Source of the DNA: CAZART01 sp964487555
Lineage (GTDB): Bacteria > Bacteroidota > Rhodothermia > Rhodothermales > VXPQ01
Reading direction: 5' to 3'
Length of the DNA stretch: 20,134 nt
Assembly: GCA_964487555.1 (NCBI GenBank)
Contig: CAZART010000096.1
Location: 1 to 20,134 of the forward strand
Part shown: piece by piece, positions 13,852 through 20,134 of the stretch
Layout: each line of letters starts with the position of its first letter
Numbering within the stretch: the stretch's first letter is position 1
The notes under the pieces: model-generated
What the model was told of the DNA's origin: nothing
Database searches by the model: none
Seen by the model: only the letters and a program-made list of their open reading frames with translations
Position numbers and translations under genes: made by a program

Positions 13852-15622
13852 AGAATCGGCCCGTCCAGGACTTCATCTCCGGTGAGCCGCGAAAATAGGC
13901 GATGCCGAGGTAGACGAGTACGTAGACGGCGAGTACGACTACCGCCTTGATGGCGATGTGCCAATCCGGAAGCACGGTCCAGACGAGCACAGCGGGCCCG
14001 GCGGCGAACAGTGACAGCATCGTCATGCGTCCCACGGCGCCCCAGGGCAAGGTGAAAAGGTCGATGCGCTGCTTCAGCGAACTCGTGAGACGCCACAGCT
14101 CGAGCCACGCTCCGCCCGTTGCGCCGAGCGCCAATCCCACGGCGCCGAGAAACAGCGGCTGGTCTTCGGCCTCGAATCCCAGAATGCCCCCAACCGAGTA
14201 ATTATCGAGGGCGAGCATGAGCGGGACGGCCACCGCTGCCGATGCGACGACGCGAAGCACGGCGATCTTTGCCGGCGTCTTCGTGTCTCTTAAGGCATAG
14301 AAGGCGTTCTGAAGCAGTCGCGACATCGTCGTTGCGAGCAGCCCTAGCGAGTATCCCGCAAGAACCAGATATACGAGCCAGGAATCGTTCAGGTCGAACG
14401 TACCCGTACGGAAAATGGCCCCGACGATCAAGTATCCGAAGATGAGATAGCCTACGAGTGTCGGAATCGTCATGAACAGCATCTGGCTCGTCGACCGGTT
14501 CAGTCGCCGGATAAATGGTTCGATTCGCTCCTTACTGAACCGCGAGAGTTCCGGAAGCTCCGACGCCGCTACGGATAGGCCGAAGAGGCTGATAGGAAGC
14601 ACGTAGAGCATCTGTGCGTATCGCAGCGAGGCCACGGCCCCCCCCATCAGGTAGGAGGCGAGAAACATATCCAGGTAAGACGAGACCTGATATACGCCCC
14701 GACCGGCGACCACGGGTCCAAATGCCCGTAATGCTTCTTTTACGCCTTCAACCTTCGTCGAGAACGACACGCGGAAGCCCTTCATGATCCGCAGCACGAG
14801 GGGAATCTGCACGAGAAACTGAAGCGCACCTCCCACGAGTGCGCCGAAACATCCCGCGAAAAGCAAACTGGTGCGGGATGAGGTTCCCAGATTCTCGAGC
14901 GACCAGACATTGACGGCGGGATCGAGATAAGCGTAGGCGCCGACGATCAGGCCCGTGATAATAGCCACGTTCCACAGCACGGGGGCGAAATAGGGCAGAA
15001 AGAACTTGCGATGGCTGTTGAGGACGCCCAGACACCAGGCGGAGAGCACCAGCACTCCCGTCATGGGGAAAATGATGCGGACGGCCTGCACCGCGAGCTC
15101 ATATCGATTGATCGACAGCGTCCCCGCGGCTACGTCTGCGGCATCATCCAGAAACCCGGGGGCGAAGATCGCGGCGATAGGTTCGGCCAACAAGATGCCG
15201 AACAGCGTCATGGCGGCCGCGGTGGCCAGCAAAAGCCCGAAAATGGCACCCGCGAATCGACCGGCATCTTCTTCCCGGCCCTCCTCGATCATCCGCGAGT
15301 AGATCGGGATGAATGCCGCCGAAATGGTGCCTTCGCCGAGGAGATTCTGGAGCAGATTCGGACCTCGAAAGGCGACCTGGAATACGTCCGCGTGAGCTCC
15401 GACGCCGAAAAAATGAGCGACGGCGCGCTCGCGTACGAATCCGATGATCCGGCTCGTGAAGATGCCCGAGGCGACGGTACTCGCCGCGCTCGACCGTAAC
15501 GCTTCCGGGGGTTCACTGACGTCGCCTGGAAGCACCGCTCCTTCACGGGCCGGACTGCGGCCCGATTCCGGGCCCGGCGGGTCCGCGGATTCGGGAGACG
15601 CATGCTCGCGCGAATCACTCAT
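13841..15622 (-). CDS. murJ: Lipid II flippase MurJ
   Basis: MurJ moves lipid-linked peptidoglycan precursors across the inner membrane. The 593-residue protein has a Pro/Glu/Ser-rich disordered extension of about 45 residues, then the MurJ start STVASGIFTSRIIGFVRER and the signature GPNLLQNLLGEGTISAAFIP. Around 14 hydrophobic helices follow, including FGLLLATAAAMTLFGILLA, and LLQNAFYALRDTKTPAKIAV is a conserved family block. Length is in the upper normal range because of the extension. The ATG at 15622 is supported by an ATGA overlap with the aroQ stop. The 3' end overlaps the convergent lipoprotein gene by 11 nt. Cotranscription with aroQ is very likely. Confidence 0.95.
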   Translation of the reverse strand: MSDSREHASPESADPPGPESGRSPAREGAVLPGDVSEPPEALRSSAASTVASGIFTSRIIGFVRERAVAHFFGVGAHADVFQVAFRGPNLLQNLLGEGTISAAFIPIYSRMIEEGREEDAGRFAGAIFGLLLATAAAMTLFGILLAEPIAAIFAPGFLDDAADVAAGTLSINRYELAVQAVRIIFPMTGVLVLSAWCLGVLNSHRKFFLPYFAPVLWNVAIITGLIVGAYAYLDPAVNVWSLENLGTSSRTSLLFAGCFGALVGGALQFLVQIPLVLRIMKGFRVSFSTKVEGVKEALRAFGPVVAGRGVYQVSSYLDMFLASYLMGGAVASLRYAQMLYVLPISLFGLSVAASELPELSRFSKERIEPFIRRLNRSTSQMLFMTIPTLVGYLIFGYLIVGAIFRTGTFDLNDSWLVYLVLAGYSLGLLATTMSRLLQNAFYALRDTKTPAKIAVLRVVASAAVAVPLMLALDNYSVGGILGFEAEDQPLFLGAVGLALGATGGAWLELWRLTSSLKQRIDLFTLPWGAVGRMTMLSLFAAGPAVLVWTVLPDWHIAIKAVVVLAVYVLVYLGIAYFRGSPEMKSWTGRFSKD

Positions 15623-16077
15623 CGTTGTCCCGCCGATCCGTCTTCCCGACGATCTATCGTCGCAACCAGATATCGAACGGCGAGATCGTACCCCAGGACG
15701 CCCAGGCCGGCGATCGATCCTATACACGCACCACCCGTCACCGAAGGGTGCCGAAATGGTTCACGCGCATGAAGGTTCGAGAGATGCACCTCAATTGTCG
15801 GAAGACGCACGGCCGAAACCGCGTCGCGCAGCGAGATCGACGTATGCGAATAGCCTCCCGGATTCATGACGACTCCGTCGATCGATTCCGCAGCGGCTGC
15901 GTGAAGGCAGTCGATCAGACCGCCCTCGTGGTTGGATTGTGCAAACGTGAAGTCGATCTCAGGATACTGTGCGGTCAGCTGATTCTCGATATCACGCAGG
16001 CTCCTGGTGCCGTACATCTCAGGCTCCCGAGTCCCGAGAAGATTTAGGTTCGGACCGTTCAGAATGAGGATTTTCAC
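15619..16077 (-). CDS. aroQ: Type II 3-dehydroquinate dehydratase
   Basis: AroQ catalyses trans-dehydration of 3-dehydroquinate to 3-dehydroshikimate in aromatic amino acid synthesis. Family motifs are ILNGPNLNLLGTREPEMYG (catalytic R17 and Y22), SNHEGGLID, MNPGGYSHTS, and VHLSNLHAREPFR with the catalytic H98. The family is typically 145-155 residues; the GTG at 16077 gives 152 residues and places the first strand correctly. A TTG at 16116 would add 13 residues that look unlike the family. The stop overlaps the murJ start (ATGA), and the MBL-fold gene lies 63 nt upstream. Confidence 0.95.
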   Translation of the reverse strand: MKILILNGPNLNLLGTREPEMYGTRSLRDIENQLTAQYPEIDFTFAQSNHEGGLIDCLHAAAAESIDGVVMNPGGYSHTSISLRDAVSAVRLPTIEVHLSNLHAREPFRHPSVTGGACIGSIAGLGVLGYDLAVRYLVATIDRREDGSAGQR

Positions 16078-16140
16078 GGTTACAGGTATCTGTGAATGGG
16101 GCAGCAATATACGCAACCGGCGTGGAGCTCGACGCCGGCG

Positions 16141-16923
16141 TCAGAACCGGGCCTCGAACGTCAACCCGTCATAGCCGAGATACATGCCTTCTGGGAGTCT
16201 TTCGTCGACCTCCGCGTGTAAGATGCTGTGCGTCATATGCACAAAAAACGTCTTGTCCGCCCCGATTCGCCGTGCTACGGCGACCGCTTCGTCGATCGAA
16301 AAATGGGTCGGATGGTGCTCTTCGCGGAGCGCATCGAGGACGAGCACGTCAAGGTCGCCAAGAAGAGGGTAGCTTGCCTCAGGCAAATGGTTCGTGTCGG
16401 TGAGATACGCAAATCGCCCGATTCGGTATCCGAACATCGGCAGATCCCCATGGAATACGTCGATCGGCACCACGCGTGTTCGCAGCTCCGGCGCCGCGCG
16501 ACTGACAACGTCGAACGGACCGGATATCTCGGCGAGCGTAAGGTCGGGCACGCCCGGATAGCTTCCATCCTCGAAGATATACCGGAACATCGCCAGGAGT
16601 ACCTCCACCGTGTTTATCCGGGCATAACATGGGATCGGCCGCCGATTTCGGAAGAAGAACGGCCGGAGGTCGTCCAGACCCGCGACGTGATCGAAATGAT
16701 GATGCGTGAACAGCACGGCATCCACATGATCGATGCCTTCTCGAAGGGCCTGTCGGCGGAAATCCGGCCCTGTGTCGATGACGATGTGCACGCCGCCTGC
16801 ATCGATCCTGCACGCACACCGCGTTCGTTCGTCGCGTGGATCTGTGGAGGTGCAGACGCGACAGCGGCATCCGATGACTGGAATTCCGGTAGACGTGCCG
16901 GTGCCGAGCAGCGTTACCTTCAT
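16141..16923 (-). CDS. PhnP-like metallo-beta-lactamase-fold hydrolase
   Basis: The 260-residue protein starts with the PhnP-type block MKVTLLGTGTSTGIPVIGC and the cysteine cluster CRCRVC followed by DPRDERTR, which in PhnP forms a structural zinc site. The catalytic di-metal motif is THHHFDHVAGLDDL; later ligands are likely the Asp in LTDTNH and the His residues in HHPTH and FFVHMTHS. PhnP proper is a cyclic phosphodiesterase of phosphonate breakdown, but no other phn gene is here. Relatives are widespread in Bacteroidota without known substrate, so I do not assign the symbol. I chose ATG 16923, 7 nt after the stop of the upstream small gene; ATG 16944 would overlap that gene. Confidence 0.88.
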   Translation of the reverse strand: MKVTLLGTGTSTGIPVIGCRCRVCTSTDPRDERTRCACRIDAGGVHIVIDTGPDFRRQALREGIDHVDAVLFTHHHFDHVAGLDDLRPFFFRNRRPIPCYARINTVEVLLAMFRYIFEDGSYPGVPDLTLAEISGPFDVVSRAAPELRTRVVPIDVFHGDLPMFGYRIGRFAYLTDTNHLPEASYPLLGDLDVLVLDALREEHHPTHFSIDEAVAVARRIGADKTFFVHMTHSILHAEVDERLPEGMYLGYDGLTFEARF

Positions 16924-16930
16924 GCGATCC

Positions 16931-17224
16931 TCAGTCGTCTCCATCCGCTGCGTCGACTTCGAACGTTTCGTTCCGCTGCCACACCTCCTCAAGAGCGGTT
17001 CGCACTGCCGGACGCAGGAATACCTCGTTGACGGGGAGATCGCGCAGGCACTGAGCGAGGACGACGAGCTGTTGTTGAGGAAGGTGCCGCTTGTTGAGCA
17101 TGATGGTATTCTCTTCACCCACCACGCATCGGCCGCCCTGAAAATTGCCCTTCTCGATGCGAACGCGATACCCGAGCTGTTCCGCCGCCTTTTTCAGCTC
17201 CTCAACGATCTGCTCTGTCTTCAT
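16931..17224 (-). CDS. Conserved-looking small protein, function unknown
   Basis: The 97-residue cytoplasmic protein has no named family that I can give. It shows a helix (TEQIVEELKKAAEQLGYRVR), a strand-turn segment FQGGRCVVGEENTIMLNKRH and a second helix QQQLVVLAQCLRDLPVNEVF, then an acidic tail. The GGRCxVxGE plus LNKR pattern seems familiar from short unnamed proteins in Bacteroidota and Chlorobi, which I state from memory only. It lies 7 nt upstream of the PhnP-like hydrolase and is very probably cotranscribed with it. The start is ATG 17224. Confidence 0.78.
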   Translation of the reverse strand: MKTEQIVEELKKAAEQLGYRVRIEKGNFQGGRCVVGEENTIMLNKRHLPQQQLVVLAQCLRDLPVNEVFLRPAVRTALEEVWQRNETFEVDAADGDD

Positions 17225-17321
17225 GGTTCAGGGAAGATTGGCATCGAACTTCAAGCTCAGTGTAATGCAGAAGGCGAAGGGAGGTTCGGAATCGGACCGC
17301 GCGCTCCCGGTCGCGACCTTC

Positions 17322-18176
17322 TCACCAGGTAATGCCGACGGAGGCCGCGTGCGAAGCCCCGGAGTAGTCAAAGAGGTCGTCGTGCGTCGTCGGAAAGAGC
17401 TGGGAGGCGCTCACGTTCCACACCTGTGCGCGGAATCCGTAGCCCGCCGCCAATCCGAAGCGCCCGATCAGACGCGGAGCCTGCAGCTGCACGTGCCCGT
17501 CGAAAAGCCACGAGCTTCCGGCGGACTCGCCGAATGCGCGCAGCGCGAGTCCGATGATTGGCGTTGCGCGCGCCTCCAAGCGCAGTCCGGCGCCGAGCTC
17601 GACCGCGGCTCCCGCGCCCGTGCCGATGCCGAGGACCGTGATGTTGAAGGCGTCCACCAGAGAATCTTCCAGTCCGTCCGGAGCCACGCGCCGGTAGCCG
17701 GTGTGAAGCGCGATTGGGACGAAGAGGCGGCTCTTTCCCGGCGTCCCCGTGACTCGAATCTCTCCCCACGTCGTGATGGAAGCATCCAGCATCCGCAGAT
17801 CGATCCTCCGCTGACCGCAGTTACTCACATCCTCGCATGGAATGCTCTCATCCAAACGCTCGTCGCGGCCGTAGCCCAGCGTGACGTGAAAATTGGGACG
17901 CGTATACGTGACTCCGTATAGCGGGCCGTCGAAGGCGAATGACGGCGTCGGCGTCCCGGCTCCGTCGAAGCGGAAGTCGACGACGGTGTAGGTGAGCGAG
18001 AGCGCCTGGACCGTCGTCGGACGATCCGGATTGTAAGAGAACATCTGTGCAGCCGCACCACGAACGGGCAGGAGCCATGTCGCCAGCAGGAGCGCCGAAA
18101 GCAGTGCTACGCGCGTGGAAACGGAAAGTAGTGCTGCGCGCGAGAAAGCAGAAGGAACGACGGTGTGCCGGTGCAT
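17322..18176 (-). CDS. Uncharacterised small outer-membrane beta-barrel-like protein
   Basis: No named family recognised. The 284-residue protein has a clear signal peptide (basic N-region to about residue 22, then VALLSALLLATWLLPV, probable cleavage after RGAAAQ near residue 43). The mature part consists of amphipathic strands such as PNFHVTLGYGRDERL, RLFVPIALHTGYRRV and GRFGLAAGYGFRAQVW, and ends in Trp (SVGITW), matching an 8-12 strand outer-membrane barrel. Two cysteines (CEDVSNC) may form a loop disulfide. I chose ATG 18176, since the upstream extension has no export signal character. It stands alone, 97 nt before the next gene and 143 nt after the RNase E/G gene. Confidence 0.8.
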   Translation of the reverse strand: MHRHTVVPSAFSRAALLSVSTRVALLSALLLATWLLPVRGAAAQMFSYNPDRPTTVQALSLTYTVVDFRFDGAGTPTPSFAFDGPLYGVTYTRPNFHVTLGYGRDERLDESIPCEDVSNCGQRRIDLRMLDASITTWGEIRVTGTPGKSRLFVPIALHTGYRRVAPDGLEDSLVDAFNITVLGIGTGAGAAVELGAGLRLEARATPIIGLALRAFGESAGSSWLFDGHVQLQAPRLIGRFGLAAGYGFRAQVWNVSASQLFPTTHDDLFDYSGASHAASVGITW

Positions 18177-18220
18177 GGGCGATTGGATGGAGGTTCGATC
18201 ATACGGCCAGGCGGCCGCCG

Positions 18221-18252
18221 CCAAGGTAGGAAAACGAACCTGCAGAGGACAA
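18221..18252 (-). promoter_or_regulatory. Candidate Bacteroidota-type promoter of the outer-membrane protein gene
   Basis: On the - strand TTG (18252-18250) and TACCTTGG (18228-18221) are 21 nt apart. This resembles the TTG / TAnnTTTG promoter described for Bacteroidota, with one mismatch. It would give a leader of about 40 nt before ATG 18176. Weak, by-eye assignment. Confidence 0.3.
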
Positions 18253-18319
18253 GGCACCAGGCACTGCTGCGAGAAATCATCCCCCGGCACTTTCTGCTGC
18301 GCTAAACAGCCGACACGCG

Positions 18320-20134
18320 TTAATCAGAGGCGGGCAGTTCGATCTTGTCCGTCAAATCCTCTCCCGAGCGAGTATCGAGAAAGCGATAAGAAACGGGCGA
18401 GACCAAATCATCAATCTCGAGGCGTACGCGGATGAGATGCTTCATGAACCATCGCGTCGGGTGGTTCGGGACCTTTCGATTCAAGTAGGCGCCGGTAAAG
18501 GGATGCACGCGGAGCGTGACGGCGCGGCGATTGCCCATCGTCTTGTAATCGATGAGCCACTGCTCCATCTCCTTCAATAGTTTTTCGGGATCGACCTTCG
18601 TCGCCGGGTCCACCGGGCGTGCCGGCGGAGGGGCTGCTTCACGCTGCGGCGGCCGTGCCTCTTCACGCGGCTGCGGGCCCCGTCTCTTGTCCTGTGGCTC
18701 CCGCTTTTTCTCCTGCGGTTCTCGCTTTGGCGATTTGTCACTATCGGACGATGCGCTCGATCCGTTGCGCGTGACGAATTCGGGGTTGGCGCTTACCGTA
18801 ATGCTCGGACGCAGTCGCTGGCGCGTGATCTGCACCAGGCCAAAATCGCTCATGGGGAGAATCTTTGAGACGGCGCGATCTTTCTTGAATTCCCTCTTAA
18901 GCTCCTCGTATACCTTTTTCTTATTGCGCTCATCTCGCAAGTCGATGAAATCGACCACGATGATGCCGCCCAGGTCGCGCAGGCGAATTTGTTTCGAAAT
19001 GGCCCGCGCCGCTTCCAGGTTCACCTTTAGCGAATTCTCCTCCTGGGACATGCCTCGTCCCGAACGACCGGAGTTCACGTCCACCACATGCATGGCCTCC
19101 GTGTGCTCGATAAAGAGGTAGCCGCCACCGGGAAGGTTGACGCGTCCGGAGAACGCCTGTTCGATCTCGTGCTGGATCTTGGTGTGCTCGAAGATGTGCG
19201 TCTTCGACTTGTGCGGCTGTACGGCGTCGACCATCTGCGGGGCGATGGCCTGAATATAGCTTTTGATATTGCGATACAACTTGGGGTCGTCGATCAGCAC
19301 GCGGTCATAGTCATCCGTGAAAAGGTCACGCATGACGGACGATACCATATTCACGTCCTGATGGACGCCGACAGGCGGATTCGGCTTGCCGGCGAGCTGT
19401 TTCTCGAGCCTGCGCCATTTTTCGATCAGGAGATTGAGATCCGTATCGAGGGTCTTGGCATTTTTACCCTCGGCGACCGTGCGTATGATCAGTCCGAATC
19501 CATCCGGAAGCAGGCTTTTCGCCAGCGCACGGAGACGTCGCCGTTCTTTGTAGGAGTAGATTTTCTTCGAGACCGCTACGTAGTTCGCGAACGGAACCAG
19601 GACCAGGAATCGGCCTGCCATTGAGATGTCGGTAGAGACGCGGCTACCTTTGTTAGATATCGGTTCCTTGACGATCTTGACAAGGATCCTTTGGTCCCGC
19701 TTGAGATAGGTCTCCGGATTCGGTCCGTCCGAATGAGATCTGCCCCGCTTCGACCGACGCTGTGCCTGGCGCCGCCGGCCGCGCTGCTGCGCGGTTTTCT
19801 TCCCACTCCGAGCCTTGTCACCGGGCGATTTTTCACTTTCGCCGTCGCTGGCGTCCTCACGGGGTGGGCTGCCGGAGCCTTTGCTTCCCTTCGGCTTTCG
19901 GCGCTTTCCGCGGGACCGGTGCGGCTGCTGCGCGTCGCCCGGGGAACTTCCACCGACGTGCGGTTGATCCTCGTTGACGAATTCGAGGAGCTGCGGCAGG
20001 TTGTCGGTGACGTCCGAGAAGTGAAGAAACGCGTCTTGCTTCTGGCCGATATCGACGAAAGCTGCCTGAATGCTGGGCATGATTTTCCGCACCTTGCCCA
20101 GGTAGATGTCGCCGATCGTCCGCGCGTTGTCGGG
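18320..20134 (-). CDS. Ribonuclease E/G family endoribonuclease (5' end outside the window)
   Basis: About 604 residues are visible; the first 25-40 lie beyond the right edge, where the frame stays open (PDNARTIGDIYLGKV). The S1 domain (IMPSIQAAFVDIG, AFLHFSDV) is interrupted by a basic, low-complexity stretch (about 19718-19972). The RNase H-like/5'-sensor part and the DNase I-like catalytic part follow, with the metal-binding aspartates in VVDVNSG and VVDFIDL. After ITRQRLRPS a second charged Pro-rich linker (18593-18775) replaces the expected Zn-link, and there is no cysteine in the whole visible protein. The C-terminal 80 residues match RNase G-type small domains. The enzyme cuts single-stranded A/U-rich RNA in rRNA maturation and mRNA decay. 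The symbol rng or rne cannot be chosen safely. Confidence 0.92.
   Translation of the reverse strand, partial: PDNARTIGDIYLGKVRKIMPSIQAAFVDIGQKQDAFLHFSDVTDNLPQLLEFVNEDQPHVGGSSPGDAQQPHRSRGKRRKPKGSKGSGSPPREDASDGESEKSPGDKARSGKKTAQQRGRRRQAQRRSKRGRSHSDGPNPETYLKRDQRILVKIVKEPISNKGSRVSTDISMAGRFLVLVPFANYVAVSKKIYSYKERRRLRALAKSLLPDGFGLIIRTVAEGKNAKTLDTDLNLLIEKWRRLEKQLAGKPNPPVGVHQDVNMVSSVMRDLFTDDYDRVLIDDPKLYRNIKSYIQAIAPQMVDAVQPHKSKTHIFEHTKIQHEIEQAFSGRVNLPGGGYLFIEHTEAMHVVDVNSGRSGRGMSQEENSLKVNLEAARAISKQIRLRDLGGIIVVDFIDLRDERNKKKVYEELKREFKKDRAVSKILPMSDFGLVQITRQRLRPSITVSANPEFVTRNGSSASSDSDKSPKREPQEKKREPQDKRRGPQPREEARPPQREAAPPPARPVDPATKVDPEKLLKEMEQWLIDYKTMGNRRAVTLRVHPFTGAYLNRKVPNHPTRWFMKHLIRVRLEIDDLVSPVSYRFLDTRSGEDLTDKIELPASD

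Noticed and set aside
15444..16047. Open frames on the + strand opposite murJ and aroQ
   Set aside because: Composition is typical of antisense frames and aroQ/murJ are certain on the - strand.

Overview
The window looks like a chromosomal, housekeeping-rich stretch from a moderately GC-rich member of the Bacteroidota, probably the Rhodothermia (Salinibacter/Rhodothermus relatives). Three things point there: a secreted metalloprotease with a C-terminal type IX secretion sorting domain containing the YPNPFNP motif, a near absence of Shine-Dalgarno sequences before starts, and the make-up of the core genes. This placement is inference from sequence style, not from a marker-gene search. I see no insertion sequence, phage gene, tRNA, rRNA or CRISPR array.

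Layout. Positions 1-1762 (+) hold the SRP 4.5S RNA, the translocase subunit yajC and the riboflavin gene ribBA. Positions 1855-4869 (-) hold a compact unit of a HIT-family hydrolase, a 683-residue outer-membrane beta-barrel-like protein and dephospho-CoA kinase coaE; the last two share an ATGA overlap. From a divergent intergenic region with three imperfect direct repeats, a + strand operon (5033-6873) encodes a eukaryote-like 6-pyruvoyl-tetrahydropterin synthase, GTP cyclohydrolase I (folE) and an SDR reductase resembling sepiapterin reductase. Together these are the three enzymes needed for a tetrahydrobiopterin-type pterin.

Positions 6885-9688 (-) encode a YqgE/AlgH protein, nicotinate phosphoribosyltransferase and an MscS-type channel. 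An uncharacterised 141-residue protein (9994-10419, -) and the secreted zinc metalloprotease (10550-12991, -), which has a clear intrinsic terminator, follow. A long non-coding stretch (12992-13467) carries two inverted repeats. It is followed by a small lipoprotein gene (+) whose 3' end overlaps the convergent murJ.

Positions 13841-18176 (-) hold, in transcription order, a small outer-membrane protein, a 97-residue conserved-looking protein plus a PhnP-like metallo-beta-lactamase-fold hydrolase, and aroQ-murJ joined by an ATGA overlap. The right edge (18320 to beyond 20134, -) is a 5'-truncated RNase E/G gene. It has no cysteine in its visible part, lacks the usual Zn-link, and carries two charged disordered insertions.

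The main theme is cofactor and envelope housekeeping (flavin, CoA, pterin, NAD, shikimate, lipid II flipping). The most interesting points are the putative pterin operon, the Zn-link-less RNase E/G, the beta-barrel protein coupled to coaE, and two intergenic repeat clusters.
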